A stretch of DNA of 64,000 nucleotides, from assembly GCF_015234355.1 (NCBI RefSeq), contig NZ_JADGMV010000002.1, forward strand, positions 1 to 64,000, given 5' to 3'. A program made the position numbers and the translations under genes. Shown here piece by piece: positions 9,428-17,140 of this stretch. The number at the start of each line of letters is the position of its first letter. Positions within the stretch are counted from its first letter, which is position 1. The notes beneath the pieces were generated by a model that saw only the letters and a program-made list of their open reading frames with translations, had not been told where the DNA came from and did no database searches. This DNA comes from Psychrobacter sp. NG25. GTDB lineage: Bacteria > Pseudomonadota > Gammaproteobacteria > Pseudomonadales > Moraxellaceae.

Positions 9428-10339
9428 TCAATACGCCATACTTTGCTGTATGTCATCTGTCGCGCTCAACGCAACCGCGACGAAAGCGGCAGCCGTTGCA
9501 CTGTTATTGGTCTGCTTGTATTGGATATGCACGGGTATGTGTGTGCTGACATTGTTTAGCATCATAAAGTGACAGCCATCGCTATACAGTTTGCGTACGC
9601 AATAAGGCGCAATCGCCACGCCTAAGCCTGCAGCTACCTCGGTCACCAATGTCTGCATGTGCTTGGGTTGACTGATAATATTGGGCGAAAACCCAGCTTG
9701 TTTACACAGCATGATGGTTTCATCAAATAGACCAACCGCTTCATCACGGTTAAAAATAATAAACTTATCATCTTTCAGCTGCGCCAAATCAATGGTTTGT
9801 TGATCGGCCAATGCATGGCTCTGGTTCACAATCGCCACCAATTTATCGATATAAACACTGTGGCTGACAAAGTCATCGGCAATAGCGCTCGGTAGCGGCC
9901 TAGAAAAACCAATATCAATGCGATCATTATTAAACGCTTCTATTTGTTCGGTCACCGTCATCTCAAATAATGACACATGCACGTGCGGAAATTTTTCTTT
10001 ATAACTGCGTACCAATGTGGCCATAAAGGTCAGACATGCTGAGCTTAAATGCGCAATATTGAGCGTACCTACCTGTCCGTCATGTGCCCGTTTAACTTGT
10101 GTTTTCGCTTGCTCTGCTAAGCTCAAAATAACAGCAGCGTCTTTCAGTAGTTGCTCGCCAGCGGGTGTGATAGTCACCTCACGAGAAGTACGGTTAAATA
10201 GAACAACACCCAATTCTGTCTCTAACGATGAGATATGGCGACTGATGGCAGGTTGTACGGTATACAGCTCACGCGCCGCTTCCGAAAAGCTCTGGTGCTT
10301 GGCAACGGCCATAAAGCTTTTGAGTGTTTTTATATCCAT
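9428..10339 (-). CDS. LysR-family transcriptional regulator
   Basis: A 303-residue regulator with the typical N-terminal winged HTH (FMAVAKHQSFSEAARELYTVQPAISRHISSLE, about 9-40) and a C-terminal effector domain. It is divergent from an MFS exporter gene 158 bases away, the arrangement in which LysR proteins control the neighbour in response to a ligand and repress themselves. The inducer is unknown. Length and architecture are complete. Confidence 0.88.
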   Translation of the reverse strand: MDIKTLKSFMAVAKHQSFSEAARELYTVQPAISRHISSLETELGVVLFNRTSREVTITPAGEQLLKDAAVILSLAEQAKTQVKRAHDGQVGTLNIAHLSSACLTFMATLVRSYKEKFPHVHVSLFEMTVTEQIEAFNNDRIDIGFSRPLPSAIADDFVSHSVYIDKLVAIVNQSHALADQQTIDLAQLKDDKFIIFNRDEAVGLFDETIMLCKQAGFSPNIISQPKHMQTLVTEVAAGLGVAIAPYCVRKLYSDGCHFMMLNNVSTHIPVHIQYKQTNNSATAAAFVAVALSATDDIQQSMAY

Positions 10340-10497
10340 ATCATCAATCCCTTTTATTAATATCTTTCATCAAAATCTTGCTCAATCTTGGTTTTTTATC
10401 TATACAGTATTTGTATGGATTCAATCATATACTATCATTTTTGTTATGGTTTGATAGGCTCTATACTTGCGGCATGATTTATTAAGCCGAGATAACA

Positions 10498-11688
10498 ATG
10501 GATAAGCCAGTACCAGTACTAAACCAATCGTCAAGCCAGTCATTAAGCCGATTTATTCTGCTTTTAATGACCGCCGCGATTGCTGCAACCGCCGCCAACC
10601 TTTATTACAATCAGCCGATTTTACCGCTCATCGGTCATGAGTTTCATTTGACCGACTCACAACTGGGTAGTATTCCGGCATTGACGCAGTTTGGTTATGC
10701 CTTTGCTTTACTGTTCCTCTCACCTTTGGGCGATTCGATTGCGCGTAGACGCTTGATTGGTATTCTGTCGTGCTTATTAGTAGCGGCTTGTATTTTTGCA
10801 GCGATATCACCCAGCTTACCCGTACTGCTGCTATCGGTGTTTTTGATTGGTGTCAGCGCCAATATTACCCAACAGCTCATTCCGTTTGCCGCGTCCATGG
10901 TGTCTCCTGAAAACAAAGGTGCAACCCTTGGTACTCTGATGATGGGGTTAACCATTGGTATATTGCTATCTAGAACCTTAAGTGGGTTTGTAGGGGAGCA
11001 ATTCGGTTGGCGCAGCGTGTTTGTGATGTCTGCAGCACTTGCCGCTATCTTTGGGATATTACTGCGGGTATTTTTGCCAACCAACACCCCACAAACCACA
11101 CTACGTTACTTTCCGCTTATTAAAAGTAGCTTGGCACTGTTTATAAAACATAAATCCCTGCAGAAATTCACCCTTGCAGGCGCATTTTGGTTTGCTTCAT
11201 TCAATGTACTGTGGGCAACACTGGCGATTTATGTCAGCGATGCGCCTTTTAATTACAATGCACAGCAAGCAGGATTGTTTGGTGTGATTGCGCTGGCAGG
11301 CGTGATAGGGGCTAAATCCTCTGGCAAATGGGTCAATAAACTGGGCTCTAAAACCTTAGTGATGATCGCATTGGCACTGGCTGCCACAGGCTTCGCTATT
11401 ACAGGGTTGTTTGCAGGTAATTTGGTGTCGCTGATTGTCGGTATTATCTTAATCGACTTTGCTGTATTCAGTGCGCAAGTGGCCAATCAGGTTCGCGTCT
11501 TTAGTATCGACCCAGCTGCCCAAAGCCGTATCAACGGTATCTATATGTTGGGTTACTACACAGGCGGAGCATTGGGGTCTATGGCGGGTGTCAAAGCTTT
11601 TGCCTTATACCAATGGCCAGGAGTAGTGGTGGTCAGCATCGTCTTTATCATCATCAGCGCAATATTCAATTCATTCGCCAAAAAATAA
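10498..11688 (+). CDS. MFS transporter (DHA1-like)
   Basis: A 396-residue inner-membrane protein with 12 hydrophobic helices. The first helix region contains LYYNQPILPLIG and the loop 2-3 motif is LSPLGDSIARRRLIG, typical of the drug:H+ antiporter branch (relatives of AraJ and YgaY). Small-molecule export is the family role; the substrate is not evident. The start has GAGATAACA upstream. Divergent from the LysR gene, its probable regulator, and followed 78 bases later by a second MFS gene. Confidence 0.85.
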   Translation: MDKPVPVLNQSSSQSLSRFILLLMTAAIAATAANLYYNQPILPLIGHEFHLTDSQLGSIPALTQFGYAFALLFLSPLGDSIARRRLIGILSCLLVAACIFAAISPSLPVLLLSVFLIGVSANITQQLIPFAASMVSPENKGATLGTLMMGLTIGILLSRTLSGFVGEQFGWRSVFVMSAALAAIFGILLRVFLPTNTPQTTLRYFPLIKSSLALFIKHKSLQKFTLAGAFWFASFNVLWATLAIYVSDAPFNYNAQQAGLFGVIALAGVIGAKSSGKWVNKLGSKTLVMIALALAATGFAITGLFAGNLVSLIVGIILIDFAVFSAQVANQVRVFSIDPAAQSRINGIYMLGYYTGGALGSMAGVKAFALYQWPGVVVVSIVFIIISAIFNSFAKK

Positions 11689-11766
11689 GCGATATCAGTA
11701 CGTAGGTATTGATTAGTACGAGATTACTGATAAATCGATGTTACTTCTTATCGTCTAAGGACACAT

Positions 11767-12906
11767 ATGAACCAATTAAAAACGGCAGGTAGTTTTACCT
11801 TACTGTGTATTGCCAGTTTGACCATTATGGTCGGCACGTTACTGGCACCCGGCTTGGTCAGTATTTCGGCAGGCTTGGGCATTACCGACAATAGCGTGCT
11901 ATTAATCACCTTGCCGTCATTGGGTGCGGTGGTATTTGCGCCACTGGCTGGCAAGTTAATCGATAAATATGGCGCGTACAAACTCTTGATAATCGGTTTG
12001 TTTTTATACGGATTTGCAGGTGCCAGTGCTTATCTTCTATATGGACCAGCACAGGTGTTTAGCAATCGGTTTCTATTGGGCGGTATAACGGCAGTCGTCA
12101 TGGCGAGCTGTACGGTACTAATCTCCACGTGGTATCAGGGGGAGGCGCGCCTAAAAATGATTGCCAAGCAAGGGATGTCCATTGAGCTGGGCGGGGTTAT
12201 ATTCTTATTTTTAGGTGGTTTGCTAGCTTCACAGTTTTGGGCATTACCGCTATCGATTTATTTATTAGCGTGGGTGTTTTTAGCCATGCTGCTACTGTTT
12301 GTACCACGGCATCATGTAACTGCTGTAAACAACGATCAGATGGCCGAGGACGATAGTAAAGCCATCATTAGTGGCTTATCTCTAAAAAATGTATATCTTA
12401 TCTCAACCTTAGCGATGACCATATTTTTTACCTCAACCGTGTTACTGCCCATCACCATGCATGAATTGAGCTATAACGAATCACAAATTGGTCAACTACT
12501 GGCCTTTATCTCTTTGGTGGCAGTCGTTACCGCAGGCTTTATGCCAAAAATAATCAAATGGTTGAATGAACCCAAAGTATTGGCACTGGCATTTTTAGCA
12601 TTTGCGTTGTCGTATATTTGCTTTACGCAAGCCAGTACTTTGCTACTAACATTAGGCGCGCTATTGATCGGTATTGGCTTTGGTTTTAGTATTCCGCTGT
12701 TGAACCATATGACCGTCGAGCTAAGTGCTGCGAAAGTACGTGGCCGCAACTTATCTTACTTTACGATGGCGGTGTTTTCGGGTCAGTTCTTCACATCATT
12801 TATGGAGTACATGCCGGGCGGCGCGCACAACGTGTTTATTATGTGCAGCGTGTTGAGCGTCATTATTAGCATGGTTTTATTTGTGAAAGGTCGTAAATTT
12901 GCTTGA
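11767..12906 (+). CDS. MFS transporter
   Basis: A 379-residue, 12-helix major facilitator protein. The loop between helices 2 and 3 reads PLAGKLIDKYGAYKLLI, a variant of the MFS signature (G-x3-D-x2-G). It is not closely similar to the preceding MFS gene, so this is not a recent duplication. A good ribosome site (AAGGACACAT) precedes ATG at 11767. It may be co-transcribed with the upstream transporter. Substrate unknown. Confidence 0.82.
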   Translation: MNQLKTAGSFTLLCIASLTIMVGTLLAPGLVSISAGLGITDNSVLLITLPSLGAVVFAPLAGKLIDKYGAYKLLIIGLFLYGFAGASAYLLYGPAQVFSNRFLLGGITAVVMASCTVLISTWYQGEARLKMIAKQGMSIELGGVIFLFLGGLLASQFWALPLSIYLLAWVFLAMLLLFVPRHHVTAVNNDQMAEDDSKAIISGLSLKNVYLISTLAMTIFFTSTVLLPITMHELSYNESQIGQLLAFISLVAVVTAGFMPKIIKWLNEPKVLALAFLAFALSYICFTQASTLLLTLGALLIGIGFGFSIPLLNHMTVELSAAKVRGRNLSYFTMAVFSGQFFTSFMEYMPGGAHNVFIMCSVLSVIISMVLFVKGRKFA

Positions 12907-12978
12907 TAGATTGCTATAGTGGGATAGAGATAAAGTAGAAAAAGGGAAGGGGCTAATAATCCTTGGCCAACCCTCTTC

Positions 12979-13024
12979 AAACCGTCTGATTCTGTATTAC
13001 CAACAGCATCAGACGGTTTTCGTT
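12979..13024 (+). terminator. terminator after the second MFS gene
   Basis: AAACCGTCTGAT (12979-12990) and ATCAGACGGTTT (13008-13019) form a perfect 12-bp stem followed by TTCGTTTT. It separates the MFS genes from the convergent dioxygenase gene. Confidence 0.8.
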
Positions 13025-13028
13025 TTAA

Positions 13029-14195
13029 TTAAGCCAGTTGCTTTTTAAGCGTTCGTAAACGACTTTTAAACTCTGAGCGGTCAACATAACAGCCTTTGAG
13101 ACGACGCTCACCGACGTTTTCATCAAATGCGTTACGCCCATGCAGGACTCGGCGGTTATCAAAGACCACCATTTGACCCGCTGCTAATTTTAACTCAATC
13201 TTATAGCGACTGTCTTTTAGTCGAGCCATCAGCTCTCGATAAGCGAGATAGTAGTCGTACATAATATCACTTGGCAAATCAAAAACATCTGCAAGATGCG
13301 CGTTGTATTTGATTTCGACAATATTGCCAAAGTTGTCTAGATTGATGACGGGGTGGTGCTCACGGATATCATGGGCAGTGTCATGAAAACGAAAGGGGAT
13401 AGCATACTCGGCAAGCAAGCGAAAATACTCAGGCTGCTCTTTTCGTAACCCTTCTAACACCTTTAATCCATCCACAAAAGTAGATTCGCCGCCTATGCTT
13501 TCATTACTCAAAAAATGCAAAAATTGATAGCCTGGAGGCAATTCCTGATTTGGCAAGTCGGTATGCAAAGGTAATGAGAGTGAGGTATAAGCCAAATTAA
13601 TCGGTGATTTTTCTGATATCACATCAAAGGTCATACCGAAATTAGTCTGCCGCAGATAATCAACTCGCATGGCGGTCTGTACGCCAGCATCAGAGTCATC
13701 TGGCATATTATCAATGATAGTAAGCCCATATTTATCCAGCGCACTCATCCACTCATATAAAGCACTGTCACTGGTCATGATGCTCTGTTGGTCATACATC
13801 GGAATGTGGTCAATAAACGTGCCATCCCAGCTTTCATAAGGACTGCTATGGTCCTTGGCCAACGCGTTAGAATACCCAAACTCACGTAACCAGCTTTGTT
13901 CAAAGTGGCTGATATGCTCTTGTTCTGACCATTCAATCGTCAGCGTTGTCTCATCAAAAGAGACGGATAGCGGATGGATATCTTTTGAGATACTCAGCAA
14001 ATCAAAGCTACGCTCGCCAGTTTGCGGATGAAAAGCCGATGGGCAGTTATCACGCAGCCAGATATAGTGATAGGTGCTCTCGATACCATCATTCCAGCGT
14101 ATTTGAATGGCGCGGTCAATGAGTGCAACGGATTCTATTTGATAGTCATTTGCTACGGTGATGTCTAGAGATGGTGTTGCTTGAGGCGTTTCCAT
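13029..14195 (-). CDS. TauD/gamma-butyrobetaine-hydroxylase-like Fe(II)/2-oxoglutarate dioxygenase
   Basis: Predicted non-haem iron oxygenase that couples 2-oxoglutarate decarboxylation to hydroxylation, as in carnitine biosynthesis. A GBBH-like N-terminal domain (about 20-105, with IWLRDNCPSAFH) precedes the TauD/TfdA domain. Iron ligands fit HTD at 211-213 and the distal His at 352 in RRVLHGRNAF, with the 2-oxoglutarate Arg downstream. The length (388) matches gamma-butyrobetaine dioxygenases. The substrate cannot be fixed without a comparison; other trimethylammonium or amino-acid dioxygenases share this architecture. No carnitine genes adjoin it, although a BCCT transporter lies 45 kb away. 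Confidence 0.8.
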   Translation of the reverse strand: METPQATPSLDITVANDYQIESVALIDRAIQIRWNDGIESTYHYIWLRDNCPSAFHPQTGERSFDLLSISKDIHPLSVSFDETTLTIEWSEQEHISHFEQSWLREFGYSNALAKDHSSPYESWDGTFIDHIPMYDQQSIMTSDSALYEWMSALDKYGLTIIDNMPDDSDAGVQTAMRVDYLRQTNFGMTFDVISEKSPINLAYTSLSLPLHTDLPNQELPPGYQFLHFLSNESIGGESTFVDGLKVLEGLRKEQPEYFRLLAEYAIPFRFHDTAHDIREHHPVINLDNFGNIVEIKYNAHLADVFDLPSDIMYDYYLAYRELMARLKDSRYKIELKLAAGQMVVFDNRRVLHGRNAFDENVGERRLKGCYVDRSEFKSRLRTLKKQLA

Positions 14196-14517
14196 TGGAG
14201 CAGATCCTACATATACATGAAGTAAAAATATATTTTACGGTATATTGCTAATATCGGTTATTCAAACACTGAATTACGAATCACCTAATGGGCAATATCA
14301 ATTAGCATGTGACAGAGCGAGTGATGTGGGTAATCTAATAGGAGGTAGCAGATAACTTGTATTGTGGCTCATTGACATGAGGGATATAGTTGAGTTCAAA
14401 TAATTCCAATACAAGGAAACCGTGTGCAAGCTATTGTATGGCTTTGCGAACGCCATTTTTAGCCCATTTACCGTTTACTGTTCAGATTGAGGACACGCCC
14501 TAACTAAGGAAGAATAA
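14196..14517. other. intergenic stretch with repeat debris
   Basis: No gene was found in this 322-base gap between divergent genes. It carries a partial Correia-like element (14385-14455) and, at 14491-14503, one end (GGACACGCCCTAA) of the other dispersed repeat. Promoters for both neighbours must lie here, but I could not identify them. Confidence 0.5.
14385..14455 (-). repeat. Correia-like palindromic element, partial
   Basis: Starts TATAGTTGAGTTCAA and continues through ATACAAGGAAACCGTGTGCAAGCTAT. It matches the reverse complement of the full copy at 42002-42108 over about 50 bases, then diverges. The opposite ACTATA end is missing. Confidence 0.6.
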
Positions 14518-15249
14518 ATGAGCAATACAAACGACGTCTGGCTATCAGGCTTTAATATGACAACTTCTGTCAATTTTTATGATATTTATCCTGCCAATAG
14601 TAAAAAATATGACTTTCCTAAGTATTGGAAAGTATTTGAAAGTAGGGAAAAAACAGCTGATCCTAAGTTATTAGAAATAAAAAAAGTGTATAAAGAAAAT
14701 AGGTTGGAGCTATCCAAAGCTAGCAGTGGTTTTTTTGAGACCGAGCACTTACCAGACAGCTTGTGGGTAGAGAGTAGTGATACCAAGCTACCGCCATCGT
14801 CTGAATATATCTTTTTTATGAGAAGTGGTGGCGTTGTGCTTACTCAAGCCTGTGCCCAGCTGCTACAGCAGTTTCGCTTAGGGGAAAGTACGATCACGCC
14901 AGTACAACTCTACAACCTTGAGACCCAGCAGCTGTGTAGTGACGAGACTTTTTATTTTCTTAATCTATGTGAAAGACGAGAATATCTTCAATACCCGCAC
15001 CCTCAGGTGAACGAGTCATTTTCCTCTTATGCTAGTTCTAGCTTTGATGGTAAGCAAAGATACGCAACCAGTATACCTATCAAAGACAAACAACTACTAG
15101 TTAGTAAATCAGCACTAAACTGCGAGCTAGACCTATGGCATGACCCCTTGTTGATGAGTTATGTATTTGTGTCCGATGCACTGCATGATGCCTTGGTACA
15201 AGCGAATATGGACAGTCAATGGGAGATGGTGTCTTGTCAGCTGGTTTGA
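14518..15249 (+). CDS. Imm11 (DUF1629)-like immunity protein, copy 1
   Basis: A 243-residue soluble protein without signal peptide. Its layout matches the Imm11/DUF1629 family, predicted antidotes of polymorphic toxins: a central block DSLWVESSD, the LNLCERREYL segment, LDLWHDPLLMSYVF and a C-terminal SDALHDALVQANM-x-SQWEMV. The first of three tandem paralogues; copy 3 is the closest relative and the N-terminal halves of 1 and 3 are nearly the same. A ribosome site AGGAAG is 5 bases before the ATG. No complete toxin is adjacent. The family assignment is from motif recall, and the toxin it would neutralise is unknown. Confidence 0.7.
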   Translation: MSNTNDVWLSGFNMTTSVNFYDIYPANSKKYDFPKYWKVFESREKTADPKLLEIKKVYKENRLELSKASSGFFETEHLPDSLWVESSDTKLPPSSEYIFFMRSGGVVLTQACAQLLQQFRLGESTITPVQLYNLETQQLCSDETFYFLNLCERREYLQYPHPQVNESFSSYASSSFDGKQRYATSIPIKDKQLLVSKSALNCELDLWHDPLLMSYVFVSDALHDALVQANMDSQWEMVSCQLV

Positions 15250-15309
15250 TCTTCAATATTTAATACTTAAATCTTACTCATTTTAACGCTTAACTTTTGG
15301 AACATTACT

Positions 15310-15413
15310 ATGGCAGACTCCGTCCCACAGCAAGCCCATCACATCATTCCGAAAATGTAGATAGCTTTGCAGTGCCTATTGATGACAGTAATGACTGCAA
15401 AGCTTTTAACTAA
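15310..15413 (+). pseudogene. HHIIPK nuclease-like toxin remnant, frameshifted
   Basis: ATG at 15310 opens 16 codons reading MADSVPQQAHHIIPKM and then a TAG. Adding one A to the AAAA run at 15352-15355 would join HHIIPKN to VDSFAVPIDDSNDCKAF, which ends at TAA 15411-15413. An xHHIIP core is the hallmark of AHH/HNH-type toxin nuclease tips, the class commonly paired with Imm proteins. The piece is too short to be a working nuclease and no upstream toxin body is present. I read it as a decayed toxin C-terminus left between immunity genes. Confidence 0.5.
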
Positions 15414-15442
15414 CTTAAACTTTAACCCTGAGGAGATAACAA

Positions 15443-16162
15443 ATGAGTAACGAACCAAAGGTATGGATTAGCATACTGGATTATGAACATGTCAATATCT
15501 ATTCAATCGGCATGAATATTCCTAATGTTTATGACTACCCTGCCTATCAAGCAAGCAATTTAGAATATTTTGCTAATCAAAAGGATAAGGATGTTATAGC
15601 TAAAAATAAGGAGTTAGGGTCTTATGGCGCGAATATAGAAAGGCTTGTCCAAGCTTTTAAGAAGTTTCCCACTTCTCCAGATAGCTTATGGCTAGAAAAT
15701 GATAGAGAAGAGTTGCCTAAGAAGTCAGATTATATATTTCGAGTCAAAGGCGGTGGGTTAGTGCTAAACGAAGCCTGTGCAAATGTTTTTAAGCAGTTTA
15801 ACTTAGGGGAGTCAACGCTGACCCCGCTGAAGATTCATAAACTCTTTACCGATGAGCTGTGGCTGGACGATACTTTTTATTTTTTAAATTTATGTGAGCG
15901 TAGAGAGTATCTGATAAATCCACAGCTTGATGAAAGACTTGAATATCACTATAAGAACTATCCTACACCATTTTATAATACTTTCCATGATATAGAAGAC
16001 AATATGTTAGCGGTAAGTCAATCCGTGACAGAGTGTGATGTGGATATATGGCATGACCCCTTATTTCAGAGTTCTTATTTTATGTCCGATGCGCTGCATG
16101 ATGCCTTGGTACAAGCGAATATGGACAGTCAGTGGGAGATGGTGTCTTGTCAGCTGGTTTGA
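15443..16162 (+). CDS. Imm11 (DUF1629)-like immunity protein, copy 2
   Basis: A 239-residue paralogue that has diverged from copies 1 and 3 over most of its length: the start MSNEPKVWISILDYEHVNIYS and the middle differ, but LWLEND, RVKGGGLVLNEAC, FYFLNLCERREYL and DIWHDPLFQSSYF align. The last 25 residues (SDALHDALVQ onward) are identical to those of the neighbours, and the DNA there is almost unchanged. A strong GAGGAG ribosome site precedes it. The divergence suggests it recognises a different toxin variant; the shared tail suggests gene conversion. Confidence 0.7.
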   Translation: MSNEPKVWISILDYEHVNIYSIGMNIPNVYDYPAYQASNLEYFANQKDKDVIAKNKELGSYGANIERLVQAFKKFPTSPDSLWLENDREELPKKSDYIFRVKGGGLVLNEACANVFKQFNLGESTLTPLKIHKLFTDELWLDDTFYFLNLCERREYLINPQLDERLEYHYKNYPTPFYNTFHDIEDNMLAVSQSVTECDVDIWHDPLFQSSYFMSDALHDALVQANMDSQWEMVSCQLV

Positions 16163-16227
16163 TGCTCAATATTTTAGTTTCTAAACCCCACTAACTTTTC
16201 ATTTTTAAAACACTAGAAAGGCTACTC

Positions 16228-16944
16228 ATGAGCAATACAAACAACGTCTGGCTGGCAGGCTTTAAATTAACTTCAATTAATTTTTATGATATCTATCCTG
16301 CTAATAGTAAAAAATATGACTTTCCTAAGCATTGGAAAGTACTTCAACGTATAGAAAAAACAGCTGACCCTAAGTTATTAGAAATAAAAAAGGTGTTTAA
16401 AGAAGAAATGTTGGAGCTATCCAAAGCTAGTAGTGGTTTTTTTAAGACCAATCACTTACCAGACAGCTTGTGGGTAGAGAGTAGTGACACCAAGCTACCG
16501 CCATCGTCTGAATATATTTTCAAGGTAAGAAGTGGTGGTGTTGTGTTTACCCAAGCCTGTGCTCAGCTGCTACAGCAGTTTCGCTTAGGGGAAAGTACGC
16601 TCACGCCAGTGCAAATCTACGACCTTGAGACACAGCAGCTGTGTAGTGAGGAGACCTTTTATTTTCTTAATTTGTGCGAGCGACGAGAGTACCTTCGAGA
16701 CTTGGAGTCAGATGGTATGTTGGTGTCTTTTATGACCGATGAAAAGGCTGTTCAGTATAGCGTTCGTGGTGACATCAAAAGTGGACAGTTACTAGTAGAT
16801 CAGTCCGTACAGAACTGCGAGCTAGATCTATGGCACGACCCATTGTTGATGAGTTATGTATTTGTGTCCGATGCACTGCATGACGCCTTGGTACAAGCGA
16901 ATATGGACAGTCAATGGGAGATGGTGTCTTGTCAGCTGGTTTAG
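16228..16944 (+). CDS. Imm11 (DUF1629)-like immunity protein, copy 3
   Basis: A 238-residue paralogue almost identical to copy 1 through about residue 155, then different in the stretch after LCERREYL (about 157-195), then identical again through the C-terminus. The variable window between two conserved halves may be the toxin-recognition surface; that is inference. It has an AGAAAGG ribosome site and lies 65 bases after copy 2, so the three genes probably share transcripts. Confidence 0.7.
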   Translation: MSNTNNVWLAGFKLTSINFYDIYPANSKKYDFPKHWKVLQRIEKTADPKLLEIKKVFKEEMLELSKASSGFFKTNHLPDSLWVESSDTKLPPSSEYIFKVRSGGVVFTQACAQLLQQFRLGESTLTPVQIYDLETQQLCSEETFYFLNLCERREYLRDLESDGMLVSFMTDEKAVQYSVRGDIKSGQLLVDQSVQNCELDLWHDPLLMSYVFVSDALHDALVQANMDSQWEMVSCQLV

Positions 16945-17073
16945 ATAAGATTACCCGCCAAACCTACTTTTACTGCGGCCAGTAAGCACGATATCAGTTA
17001 TCTTAGCTGATATGCTTATCTCTAGTACTACTAAAAATAAGCTGTTTATTTTGAAGTATATTCAAGCATAATG

Positions 17074-17106
17074 AAAAAAATTGAGGCTTCGTTCGCGAAG
17101 CCTCAA
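17074..17106 (-). terminator. terminator of the ppc gene
   Basis: Read on the minus strand, TTGAGGCTTCG (complement of 17096-17106) pairs with CGAAGCCTCAA (complement of 17081-17091) across a 4-base loop and is followed by seven T residues (17074-17080). It is a strong intrinsic terminator 35 bases past the carboxylase stop. Confidence 0.9.
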
Positions 17107-17140
17107 TTGGTATAAGCATTCTATTTATCTCAAAACTGCT

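Noticed and set aside
10695-11099. 134-codon minus-strand ORF opposite the MFS gene
   Set aside because: Antisense shadow; the MFS frame is complete with a good start.
15310-15413. Programmed frameshift at the AAAA run of the toxin scrap
   Set aside because: The site is not a classical slippery heptamer and the product would still be too short; decay is simpler.
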